From positions 1-5,445 of the forward strand of contig DHGV01000017.1 in assembly GCA_002402945.1 (NCBI GenBank): 5,445 nt of DNA. Reading direction: 5' to 3'. The position numbers were made by a program, and so were the translations under genes. Source of the stretch: Pelotomaculum sp. UBA4789 (GTDB taxonomy: Bacteria; Bacillota; Desulfotomaculia; Desulfotomaculales; Pelotomaculaceae). Numbering within the stretch: the stretch's first letter is position 1; every line of letters begins with the position of its first letter. Below, piece after piece: positions 1-5,445 of this stretch. Under the pieces are notes generated by a model. It saw only the letters and a list, made by a program, of their open reading frames with translations. It made no database searches and was not told where the DNA came from.

Positions 1-1
1 C

Positions 2-166
2 GAGGCGTTTGTCCTTGGCGACAAGGTGAAGCACGGAAAGTGGGGCGTCGGCGTAGTTGTCGGCATCGAGGGGAAGGACAAAAAGGCCGAGCTCAAAGTG
101 GCCTTTCCCGACCAGGGCATCAAGCTGCTCATGCTTGAATACGCCTCGCTGGAAAAGGTGAAATAG
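2..166 (+). CDS. pcrA: ATP-dependent DNA helicase PcrA/UvrD, C-terminal end (partial, 5' end outside window)
   Basis: Only the last 54 codons are present, entering from the left edge and ending at the TAG at 164-166. The peptide reads GDKVKHGKWGVGVVVGIEG, followed by an acidic/basic turn, AELKVAFPDQGIKLLMLEYA and SLEKVK. This matches the small C-terminal beta-barrel (Tudor/SH3-like) domain of PcrA helicases, whose usual form is GDKVxHxxFGxGxVV...L.V.F...GIK.L...YA.L. In this family PcrA is a 3'-5' superfamily 1A helicase acting in repair and in removing proteins from DNA, and this C-terminal domain contacts RNA polymerase. The helicase motifs lie outside the window, so activity cannot be judged here. 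The next gene, amj, starts four bases after the stop, so co-transcription is likely. A pcrA next to ligA is a common Firmicutes arrangement. Here amj separates them. Confidence 0.9.
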   Translation, partial: EAFVLGDKVKHGKWGVGVVVGIEGKDKKAELKVAFPDQGIKLLMLEYASLEKVK

Positions 167-170
167 GGCC

Positions 171-1040
171 ATGGAGCGACTGTTGATTGTAGCCGCGCTG
201 ACAGCGGTGATCCATTTGGTTAACACACTGGCCTACTCGGTACGTCTCTCGGGTGTGCGCACGGGACGGATTGCCACGGCCTTTTCCCTCTTTAACGTAA
301 TCTTCCTGCTGGCCACCACGGCCAATACCCTGCAGGCGCCGCTGCTGGCGTCCATTGTCGAGCAGGCTATCAATTCTGGGGAGGCCCAGGCCGGTGGACT
401 GACCGGAGCGAGCCTGGTGGCGCACCCGGCTTACCAGGCCCAGCTCATACTGATCGACCACCAGATTCGGCTGGTGATCGCGGCCGCAGCAGTGGGGACA
501 CTGGCCGGCGCGTTTTTGATCCCGGCCTTTGTCCAAATTTTTATCCGGGCTATTTACATCTTTGAGGAGACCGGCTCGGTGCCGCGGATGGTGGGCACCC
601 TGATCCTGTCGCCGCGCCGGTTGAAGGGGATGCTGAGGCAGATGAGCCTGCCGCGCCGTCGCTCCCTGTCGGAGCTTACGGCGCGCCGCCTGCGGATCCC
701 GAAAACCTTTCTGGTCTTAAACGTGCTGCTTACAGCCATTTACACCATCGGCGTTCTGGCGGCCGTGTATGCCGGTGCGCTTTTCCCCGACTTTCGAACC
801 CCGGCTGCCTATATGTCAGCCGTGGTCAACGGGTTTGCCACGGTCCTGGCCGCTACGGTGGTGGACCCCACAGTGGCCGCCATCACAGACCAGGCCGTGC
901 GGGGCGAGCGGAGTGAAGAAGACGTAAAGCAGATGACGCTTTATCTGGCTGTGACCCGCTTGCTTGGCGCGGTGCTGGCCCAGGCCATCTTTGTGCCTTC
1001 GGCCTATCTGATCAAGTCCGTCGCGGCGCTGCTGGCTTAA
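171..1040 (+). CDS. amj: Lipid II flippase of the Amj (YdaH, DUF2837) family
   Basis: A 289-residue integral membrane protein. In Bacillus subtilis, Amj (about 270 residues) is the alternate to MurJ: it moves the peptidoglycan precursor lipid II across the cytoplasmic membrane. Family recognition rests on the N-terminus, with VIHLVNTLAYSVRLSGVRTG at 13-32, then IATAFSLFNVIFLLATTAN (34-52) and LQAPLL. About six hydrophobic segments are visible, near 3-23, 36-55, 97-123, 178-204, 215-240 and 258-286. A basic loop at 148-177 (many Arg) is probably cytoplasmic. The ATG at 171 is four bases after the pcrA stop. An AAGGTG at 155-160, inside the end of pcrA, can serve as ribosome binding site, which suggests translational coupling. 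GC-rich codon use matches pcrA. The slightly longer length comes from the 66-95 loop. The family call is firm; in vivo flippase activity is inferred from the family. Confidence 0.85.
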   Translation: MERLLIVAALTAVIHLVNTLAYSVRLSGVRTGRIATAFSLFNVIFLLATTANTLQAPLLASIVEQAINSGEAQAGGLTGASLVAHPAYQAQLILIDHQIRLVIAAAAVGTLAGAFLIPAFVQIFIRAIYIFEETGSVPRMVGTLILSPRRLKGMLRQMSLPRRRSLSELTARRLRIPKTFLVLNVLLTAIYTIGVLAAVYAGALFPDFRTPAAYMSAVVNGFATVLAATVVDPTVAAITDQAVRGERSEEDVKQMTLYLAVTRLLGAVLAQAIFVPSAYLIKSVAALLA

Positions 1041-1217
1041 TATAACGAACATAAAGGTATGGTGAGCACACTCCTCTTTGGAGACTGAATCTAGGGTCAG
1101 AGGTGTCCCCAACAATCGTTCATAATCTACGGTTCACAAAGTAGTATGAAAAAACGGGGGTATCATAGGCGATGGGTTAGTGGTTCTGCCGCCCCGGGGG
1201 TTACCCTCCGCTAAATT

Positions 1218-1310
1218 CGGTCGTCAGTCGTCGGTCATCAGTCGTCAGGGGGAAGAACACCAGTAGGGTATTCAACTTTCCCGACGTCCGACGTCTGAAG
1301 TCTGACGTCC
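1218..1310. repeat. Opposed arrays of 7-base repeats forming an imperfect inverted repeat
   Basis: The left array (1221-1248) is four tandem heptamers: TCGTCAG, TCGTCGG, TCATCAG, TCGTCAG. The right array (1281-1308) is four heptamers of the opposite sense: CCGACGT, CCGACGT, CTGAAGT, CTGACGT. The two face each other across 32 bases, and the outer flanks GG (1219-1220) and CC (1309-1310) also pair. Most bases in each heptad can pair with the facing heptad, with a T-T mismatch recurring once per repeat. The outermost units pair at 6 of 7 positions, the inner ones less well. GGGGGAAG at the left inner edge faces CTTTCCC at the right inner edge and could extend the stem towards the loop. It may be a copy of a dispersed intergenic repeat. 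Function unknown. Confidence 0.75.
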
Positions 1311-1354
1311 ATTTCATGCCTTCACGCGCTATAGAACGCAGTCAGTGCTCCGCG

Positions 1355-1386
1355 CCGCTTCGGGTAATCCCCCGGACCGGCAGCGG
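1355..1386 (+). other. GC-rich hairpin upstream of ligA
   Basis: CCGCT (1355-1359) can pair with AGCGG (1382-1386), and inside it CGGG (1361-1364) pairs with CCCG (1371-1374) around a six-base loop. There is an asymmetric internal loop on the 3' side. No T-run of terminator length follows (TACTTTTACT), so it is a weak candidate for an intrinsic terminator. It sits just before the change from GC-rich to AT-rich sequence. It could be a transcript structure, a remnant terminator of the amj operon, or chance pairing in GC-rich DNA. Confidence 0.35.
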
Positions 1387-1416
1387 TACTTTTACTGCAC
1401 ACGCTTTTAATTATTT

Positions 1417-1446
1417 TTGAAAAATATTCTAAGTTGAATTTATTTA
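1417..1446 (+). promoter_or_regulatory. Possible ligA promoter (weak match)
   Basis: TTGAAA at 1417-1422 resembles a -35 box. A weak -10 candidate, TATTTA (1441-1446), follows at 18 bases. TAAAAT at 1445-1450 is a better -10 by sequence, but sits 22 bases away. The whole stretch 1405-1500 is AT-rich, so several other pairs are possible, such as TTGAAT at 1434 or 1473. That ligA has its own promoter is inferred from the long gap after amj and the composition change. The exact boxes are not settled. Confidence 0.25.
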
Positions 1447-1549
1447 AAATAGGTAAAACTGGTACTGTATTTTTGAATACAAGCTCTTTAATAATGATTT
1501 AACTACTCTTATTTCTGCAGCGTAGCTCCTAGTTTTAAGGTAAAGAAGC

Positions 1550-1556
1550 AGGAGGA
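1550..1556 (+). promoter_or_regulatory. Ribosome binding site of ligA
   Basis: AGGAGGA lies eight bases before the ATG at 1565, a near-perfect Shine-Dalgarno sequence at ideal spacing. It fixes this ATG as the start. A TTG at 1561 is out of frame. Confidence 0.85.
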
Positions 1557-1564
1557 ACCATTGT

Positions 1565-3769
1565 ATGGATATCGTTGATCGTATTAAAGAGCTGAGAGAG
1601 AAGATTGAGTATCATAATAAAAAATATTTCGAAGAAGATGCACCAGAAATAACCGATTATGAATACGATCTTATCTTTCGGGAATTAAATAATCTTGAAC
1701 AACAACACCCCGAATTAGTATCTCCAGAATCACCTACAAAGAAAGTTGGCGGAAAAACTAAAAGAGAAGCTAAAAAAATTGCTCACGACGTTCCTATGCT
1801 TTCACTGGACGATAGGTTTTCAAGAGAAGAGGTAGCAGACTTTATTACAAAGATACAAAAAGAATTCAAAGAACCAGTATTTATTGTAGAATACAAAATT
1901 GACGGACTCTCTGTTGCGTTACGATACAGGGACGGAAATTTTGTGGAAGGTATGACACGTGGCGATGGAGTAAGATACGGAGAAGATATTACCGAAAACC
2001 TTAAGATGATAGATAGTGTGCCGCTAAGCATTCATGAATATCTTCCATATCTCGAAGTACGTGGCGAAGTATACATGGATAATGAAGCTTTTGAGGCAGT
2101 TAATGAGAGGCAAGAAGAGATAGAGGGTAAAACCTTTGCTAATCCTAGAAATTGTGCGGCAGGCACTATGAGACAATTAGACCCTAACGTAGTTGCAGAA
2201 AGAGATTTATCTATTCTTGTCTTTAATCTTCAGGCAGTTCAGGGAAAAGAATTTACTTCTCATGCAGAGACACTTGACTGGTTGTCCACTAAAGGTTTTC
2301 TAGTGCCCCAATATATTAAGTGTACTTCGGAAAAAGAAGTTTGGGATGCTATTACCTTAATAGGAGAAACCCGTGGCGATTTGCCATTCGGAATAGACGG
2401 TGCAGTAGTAAAATTAGATAACCTGGCCGATCGTGAAAGACTTGGAGCTAGTTCAAAAGTGCCGAGATGGGCGATTGCATATAAGTACCCTCCGGAAGAA
2501 AAGCCGACTAAGGTTCTAAATATTGAAGTAAACGTTGGTAGAACCGGTAGACTAACTCCGTTAGCTATTTTGGAGCCTGTAAGATTAGCAGGAACAACAG
2601 TCTCGCGTGCATCGTTGCATAACCAGGATCAAATTGATCGACTAGATATACGTATCGGTGACACAGTAATTGTACGGAAAGCGGCTGAAATCATCCCTGA
2701 GATTATTAGGGTTATTAAGGAGCAACGTCCAGAAGGTAATGTACCTTTTAAAATTCCTGACAGATGTCCGGTTTGTGGCGCGCCTGCCTTACGAGGGGAA
2801 GATGTAGCTGATATCCGTTGTAGTGGAATTAATTGTCCCGCACAGCTTGCACGGCTCATTATTCATTTTGCTTCTAGAGATGCAATGGATATTGAGGGAC
2901 TAGGCCCTGCTGCAGTCCATTCGCTTATGGACAAGGGATATATTAGGAACATTGCAGATATATATTATCTTAAAAACTATCGAGACGAATTTATTGCGAA
3001 TGGGATTACTCCTCGGCCACGCAAAGAATTGGCCTTACGTAAGGATGGACAACCACGCAAACAGAAGGAACCCGATTACACAGCCAGTACGGATAATTTG
3101 CTTTCTGCCATAGAGCGCTCAAAGGATCAAAGTCTTGAGAGACTCATAAATGGTTTTGGAATACCCAATATAGGTAAGCACACAGGAAGTATCCTGGAGG
3201 ATAACTTTCCTGACATACATGCTATTGCTATGATTAGTTATGATAAATATAAGCAACTGAAAGAAACAGAAAAACAATTAAAAAAAGAACGTAGTAGACT
3301 TCAAAAGAAGCTGAAGGCTTCTACGATGACAGAGGATTTAAATATGCTTAACGATGTCAATAAAAAGCTAAGCAATGTCGAGAAAGAACTAAAGGCAAAT
3401 GGAGACATTAAAGGTATTGGGGAAGTAAGTATCAAAGCGATTTCCAACTTTTTTGCCGAACCGCAAACGAGAGTTATTCTCGAACGTCTTGAACAAGCTG
3501 GCGTTAACATGAAATCAAGATCCTCTAGTAAAGTGAATGATAATCGACTTGAGGGGGCAACATTCGTCCTAACGGGAACATTACCAACATTGAGTCGAGA
3601 GGAAGCATCTCAAATAATTAAGGAGCATTGTGGACGCGTTGCTGGTAGTGTATCAAAGAAAACGACCTATCTTCTAGCTGGCGAAGGTGCTGGCGATAAA
3701 ATGAACAAAGCACAATCTCTTGGTATCAAGATTATTACCGAAGACGAGTTTCTAAATATGATTGATTAA
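1565..3769 (+). CDS. ligA: NAD+-dependent DNA ligase LigA, variant with remodelled helix-hairpin-helix region
   Basis: Seals nicks in duplex DNA using NAD+. Domains in order: Ia (1-65; YHNKKYF and DYEYDLIFREL bind NMN), adenylation domain (66-313) with catalytic K111 in KIDG, GEVYM at 167-171, FANPRNCAAGTMRQLD at 191-206, DGAVVK with K283 and AYKYPP with K307; OB fold (314-396); zinc finger C401, C404, C419, C424; helix-hairpin-helix region (425-630); BRCT (658-734). All catalytic motifs are intact. At 734 residues it exceeds the usual length of about 670. The excess lies in the HhH region: a basic stretch at about 474-508 stands where the second hairpin normally is, and a Lys/Glu-rich segment at about 559-612 looks like a coiled coil. 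Hairpins at 532-537 (GIPNIG) and 617-621 (GIGEV) remain. Codons are far more AT-rich than in amj or nagA, suggesting transfer. It may be the housekeeping ligase or a second copy. Confidence 0.95.
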   Translation: MDIVDRIKELREKIEYHNKKYFEEDAPEITDYEYDLIFRELNNLEQQHPELVSPESPTKKVGGKTKREAKKIAHDVPMLSLDDRFSREEVADFITKIQKEFKEPVFIVEYKIDGLSVALRYRDGNFVEGMTRGDGVRYGEDITENLKMIDSVPLSIHEYLPYLEVRGEVYMDNEAFEAVNERQEEIEGKTFANPRNCAAGTMRQLDPNVVAERDLSILVFNLQAVQGKEFTSHAETLDWLSTKGFLVPQYIKCTSEKEVWDAITLIGETRGDLPFGIDGAVVKLDNLADRERLGASSKVPRWAIAYKYPPEEKPTKVLNIEVNVGRTGRLTPLAILEPVRLAGTTVSRASLHNQDQIDRLDIRIGDTVIVRKAAEIIPEIIRVIKEQRPEGNVPFKIPDRCPVCGAPALRGEDVADIRCSGINCPAQLARLIIHFASRDAMDIEGLGPAAVHSLMDKGYIRNIADIYYLKNYRDEFIANGITPRPRKELALRKDGQPRKQKEPDYTASTDNLLSAIERSKDQSLERLINGFGIPNIGKHTGSILEDNFPDIHAIAMISYDKYKQLKETEKQLKKERSRLQKKLKASTMTEDLNMLNDVNKKLSNVEKELKANGDIKGIGEVSIKAISNFFAEPQTRVILERLEQAGVNMKSRSSSKVNDNRLEGATFVLTGTLPTLSREEASQIIKEHCGRVAGSVSKKTTYLLAGEGAGDKMNKAQSLGIKIITEDEFLNMID

Positions 3770-3801
3770 AAAAGCCCGCATGGATTGCGGGTATTTTTTT
3801 T
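3768..3801. terminator. Bidirectional intrinsic terminator between ligA and nagA
   Basis: CCCGCA (3775-3780) pairs with TGCGGG (3786-3791) around a five-base loop. An A-run lies on the left (3768-3773) and a T-run on the right (3794-3801), so the structure works for transcripts arriving from either side. It overlaps the last base of the ligA stop codon on one side and the nagA stop codon (3800-3802) on the other, and so serves both convergent genes. Confidence 0.85.
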
Positions 3802-5023
3802 ACCCTTTCAAGAAGGAGAATGTACCAGTTAACGGAATTAAATTATTATAAAGTATGGTGTCCCCATAATTCCCATAATTCATATGTATTTTCCCCTCCA
3901 CCATGACCATTTTTAACTCTAAATTTTGATCCAGAAGCAGCAGGTCGGCGTCATAGCCGGAAGCAATCCTTCCCTTGCAATGCTCCAGTCCGAGTATGAC
4001 AGCGGGGTTGGTACTGGCCAGGCGAACGGCTTGCGGAAGGGTCAGGCCTGACATCTTGACCAGGTTTTTTACGCCCTGCAACATGGTCAGGGTGCTGCCG
4101 GTCAGAGTGCCGTCAGGCAGGCGGGCTTGGCCGTTTTGCACCGTAACGGTTTGCCCGGCAAATTGAAAGGTACCATTCACCTTGCCGGCAGCCCTGATGG
4201 CATCGGTAACCAGGGCCATCCAGCCATCTCCTTTTAGCTGGTGGAGCAGCTTTAAGAGTGCCGGGTGAATATGCACCCCGTCGCCGATTACCTCAATGCT
4301 CAAGTCCGGAAAGGTCAGGGCGGCTCCGACCGGACCGGGCTCGCGGTGATGAATAGGCGCCATGGCGTTGAATATATGGGTGACGTGTTTTAAACCGGCG
4401 ACGACGGCTTCCGTCATTTGTTCAAAAGTTGCGTTGGTGTGGCCGGCGGCCGGGATTATGCCGTTGCCTGCCAGCCACCGGATAACTTCTATGGCGCCCG
4501 GTAGTTCCGGCGCTAAAGTAACTATCCGCAGCCGACCGCCGGCAGCGGCAGCCAGAGTTTTCATTACGGTGAGATCCGGCATTAGAAGGCAATCTTTGTT
4601 TTGGGCGCCTTTGCGGGCCGGGTTGAGGAAAGGCCCCTCCAGGTGAACGCCCAAAATACGGGCGCCGTCAACCGGAAGGACGGTTGCTTCTCTCGCCGCC
4701 TGCAGCGCACTGAGCATCTGCTTCCATGGAGCAGCTGCGATGGTGGGGAGCATTCCGGTGGTTCCGTGCCTGGCGTGAAAGGCTGCTATATTTCCCAGCG
4801 TCTCCGGTGTCCCGTCCAGCACGTCGGCGCCGTTACCGCCATGTACGTGCAGGTCGATGAAGCCCGGAGCAATGATCAACCCTTCGGCATCAATGATTTT
4901 CAGTTCGGTGCCCGTACGGGGTGATGCAGTAGTTATTTTGCCGTTCCTGATAAAAAACCCATAGTTTTCTGAGAAGGAACCGTTGTCGACCAGGGTACCG
5001 CTCCGGATAAAATAATGTGCCAC
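3800..5023 (-). CDS. nagA: N-acetylglucosamine-6-phosphate deacetylase
   Basis: A 407-residue amidohydrolase that converts GlcNAc-6-phosphate to glucosamine-6-phosphate and acetate in the cytoplasm, feeding amino-sugar catabolism and wall recycling. The metal and active-site motifs are all visible: H59 and H61 in IDLHVHGG, E129 in HLEGPF, H195 in GHTNA, H216 with N219 in THIFNAM, R227, H251 in DGVHIHP and catalytic D274 in TDAI. The HxH pair is the two-metal form known from Bacillus NagA, unlike E. coli where these residues are replaced. The start is GTG; AAGGGA at 5035-5040 lies 11 bases before it. The gene follows the DUF1294 gene by 23 bases, so they are probably co-transcribed. No nagB or transporter is in the window. 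Residues from about 381 on are an AT-rich tail beyond the usual family end. Confidence 0.95.
   Translation of the reverse strand: MAHYFIRSGTLVDNGSFSENYGFFIRNGKITTASPRTGTELKIIDAEGLIIAPGFIDLHVHGGNGADVLDGTPETLGNIAAFHARHGTTGMLPTIAAAPWKQMLSALQAAREATVLPVDGARILGVHLEGPFLNPARKGAQNKDCLLMPDLTVMKTLAAAAGGRLRIVTLAPELPGAIEVIRWLAGNGIIPAAGHTNATFEQMTEAVVAGLKHVTHIFNAMAPIHHREPGPVGAALTFPDLSIEVIGDGVHIHPALLKLLHQLKGDGWMALVTDAIRAAGKVNGTFQFAGQTVTVQNGQARLPDGTLTGSTLTMLQGVKNLVKMSGLTLPQAVRLASTNPAVILGLEHCKGRIASGYDADLLLLDQNLELKMVMVEGKIHMNYGNYGDTILYNNLIPLTGTFSFLKG
3863..3880. repeat. Perfect tandem duplication of a 9-base unit inside the 3' end of nagA
   Basis: CCCATAATT occurs twice in succession. On the minus strand it is exactly in codon register and encodes Asn-Tyr-Gly twice (residues 382-387 of NagA). 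It lies in the AT-rich C-terminal extension, beyond the last conserved NagA strand. Confidence 0.8.
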
Positions 5024-5034
5024 CGTTCGTATGA

Positions 5035-5040
5035 TCCCTT
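5035..5040 (-). promoter_or_regulatory. Ribosome binding site of nagA
   Basis: AAGGGA on the minus strand lies 11 bases before the GTG start at 5023, in the short gap after the DUF1294 stop. An ATG that overlaps this site (first base at 5043) is in another frame and leads nowhere, so the GTG is preferred. Confidence 0.55.
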
Positions 5041-5046
5041 CATGCT

Positions 5047-5367
5047 TTAATTTTCCTCAACAACCTCCCCAACAACCTTAAATATTGGGCTTACAAAGGG
5101 CCATCGCAGTAAACCGTAATCAGACGCCATATTGAGCAAGTAAAGCTCTGCAAATAGTATGGCCGGCACACCTACAGTAAATTTTAGGTGTTTGGTCTTA
5201 TGCCTGAATAGATGTATGCCAAGGAATACGCCGGCGGCACCACCGATAAGGGCAACAATAAGGAGATTTCTTTCTGAAACTCTCCAGGCGCCGGCGCGGG
5301 CCTGTGCCTTGTCGTACCGCACAGCGACAAGCCCTAAGATGTTAATGACGATTAGATATATATCCAT
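5047..5367 (-). CDS. Small DUF1294 (YsdA-like) membrane protein
   Basis: A 106-residue protein of the DUF1294 family, whose function is not known. The family pattern is clear: RYDKAQA at 17-23, WRVSERNLL at 28-36, IGGAAGVFLG at 41-50, and RHKTKHLKF at 55-63. Three hydrophobic segments (about 3-17, 36-54 and 65-81) predict a membrane protein with a basic loop between the second and third. The tail after about residue 85 is longer than in many members. The ATG at 5367 has a good ribosome binding site, and nagA starts 23 bases after the stop, so this is probably the first or second gene of a nagA operon. Whether it has any part in amino-sugar use is unknown; these proteins occur in many contexts. 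Base composition is less GC-rich than in nagA. Confidence 0.85.
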   Translation of the reverse strand: MDIYLIVINILGLVAVRYDKAQARAGAWRVSERNLLIVALIGGAAGVFLGIHLFRHKTKHLKFTVGVPAILFAELYLLNMASDYGLLRWPFVSPIFKVVGEVVEEN

Positions 5368-5372
5368 GAAAT

Positions 5373-5380
5373 CTCTCCCC
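5373..5380 (-). promoter_or_regulatory. Ribosome binding site of the DUF1294 gene
   Basis: GGGGAGAG on the minus strand, with its GGAG core seven bases before the ATG at 5367. It supports that start. Confidence 0.75.
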
Positions 5381-5402
5381 GTAAGTATTGGTTCGCTCCA
5401 TT

Positions 5403-5431
5403 ATTCTACAACTATTTTTGTTTCTCTCCAA
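5403..5431 (-). promoter_or_regulatory. Possible promoter of the DUF1294-nagA operon
   Basis: On the minus strand, TAGAAT (5408-5403) is one base from the -10 consensus. TTGGAG (5431-5426) stands 17 bases upstream as a weak -35, matching only its TTG. This would give a leader of roughly 30 bases before the DUF1294 ATG. The stretch is AT-rich and the window ends just beyond it, so an upstream promoter shared with an unseen gene is also possible. Confidence 0.3.
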
Positions 5432-5445
5432 ACAATTTTTTTCAT

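Larger units (their letters stand above)
1041..1564 (+). other. Long intergenic region between amj and ligA
   Basis: This 524-base gap has no convincing gene on either strand. It falls into three parts. Bases 1041-1217 have mixed composition with no clear terminator behind amj; a short inverted element around GGGGTTACCC (1197-1206) has no T-run after it. Bases 1218-1395 hold the opposed heptad arrays and a GC-rich hairpin, listed separately. From about 1400 the sequence turns sharply AT-rich and stays so into ligA, giving a leader of about 150 bases that ends in a strong ribosome binding site. No T-box, riboswitch or tRNA signature could be recognised. Confidence 0.7.

Noticed and set aside
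129..536. 135-codon open frame on the minus strand opposite pcrA and amj
   Set aside because: It lies fully antisense to a well-supported membrane protein gene, has low-complexity Gln/Arg/Gly-rich content and no family resemblance; GC-rich DNA gives such frames by chance.
816..1115. 99-codon minus-strand frame over the 3' end of amj
   Set aside because: Mostly antisense to amj, no recognisable motif, and Cys/His content is scattered without zinc-finger spacing.
1146..1214. Short plus-strand ORF starting MKKRG, 22 codons, in the amj-ligA gap
   Set aside because: No ribosome binding site before the ATG and no resemblance to a known leader peptide; likely chance.
1190..1215. T-box antiterminator or amj terminator around CCCCGGGGG and TTACCC
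   Set aside because: The conserved T-box core (TGGNACCGCG) is absent and no T-run follows the short stem.
1218..1310. CRISPR array
   Set aside because: The units are 7 bases, contiguous and without spacers, so this is a simple facing tandem repeat and not a CRISPR.
4362..4924. Two overlapping plus-strand frames of 94 and 107 codons opposite nagA
   Set aside because: They are shadows of nagA, which has every expected catalytic motif on the other strand.
5401..5445. Minus-strand frame at the right edge (MKKIVWRETKIVVE then stop), possibly a leader peptide or the end of an upstream gene
   Set aside because: Only 14 codons are visible, the 5' side is cut by the window edge, and another frame is also open here; it overlaps the candidate promoter. 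Not enough to call.

Overview
The window looks like chromosomal DNA from a Gram-positive (Firmicutes) bacterium, most likely a moderately GC-rich member of the Clostridia. The clues are the PcrA-type helicase C-terminus, an Amj/YdaH-type lipid II flippase (a family found mainly in Firmicutes), strong purine-rich ribosome binding sites, a two-histidine (HxH) NagA, and short heptad repeats between genes. Genus cannot be fixed from the sequence alone.

Layout, left to right. Bases 2-166 are the last 54 codons of pcrA (+). Four bases later comes amj (171-1040, +), probably translated from the same message. Bases 1041-1564 hold no convincing gene. They contain a pair of opposed heptad arrays (1218-1310), a GC-rich hairpin (1355-1386) and an AT-rich leader with its own promoter-like sequence. 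An NAD+-dependent DNA ligase, ligA (1565-3769, +), follows behind a strong Shine-Dalgarno site. It meets the convergent nagA gene (3800-5023, -) at a bidirectional terminator. nagA lies 23 bases downstream of a small DUF1294 membrane protein gene (5047-5367, -), and the two probably form one operon.

The main anomaly is composition. pcrA, amj and most of nagA are clearly GC-rich, whereas about 1400-3885 is AT-rich. This block covers the ligA leader, all of ligA, the terminator and the last codons of nagA. The ligase is also atypical: it has about 734 residues where roughly 670 is usual. Its adenylation, OB, zinc-finger and BRCT parts look intact, but its helix-hairpin-helix region has a basic segment in place of the second hairpin and a charged, probably coiled-coil insert before the fourth. 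The simplest reading is that a ligase gene from a lower-GC donor was placed beside pcrA, either replacing the native ligA or adding a second one.

Functionally the left side joins DNA maintenance (PcrA, LigA) with cell-wall precursor export (Amj). The right side is amino-sugar catabolism or recycling (NagA) with an uncharacterised membrane protein. No defence system, CRISPR array, transposase, tRNA or rRNA was seen.
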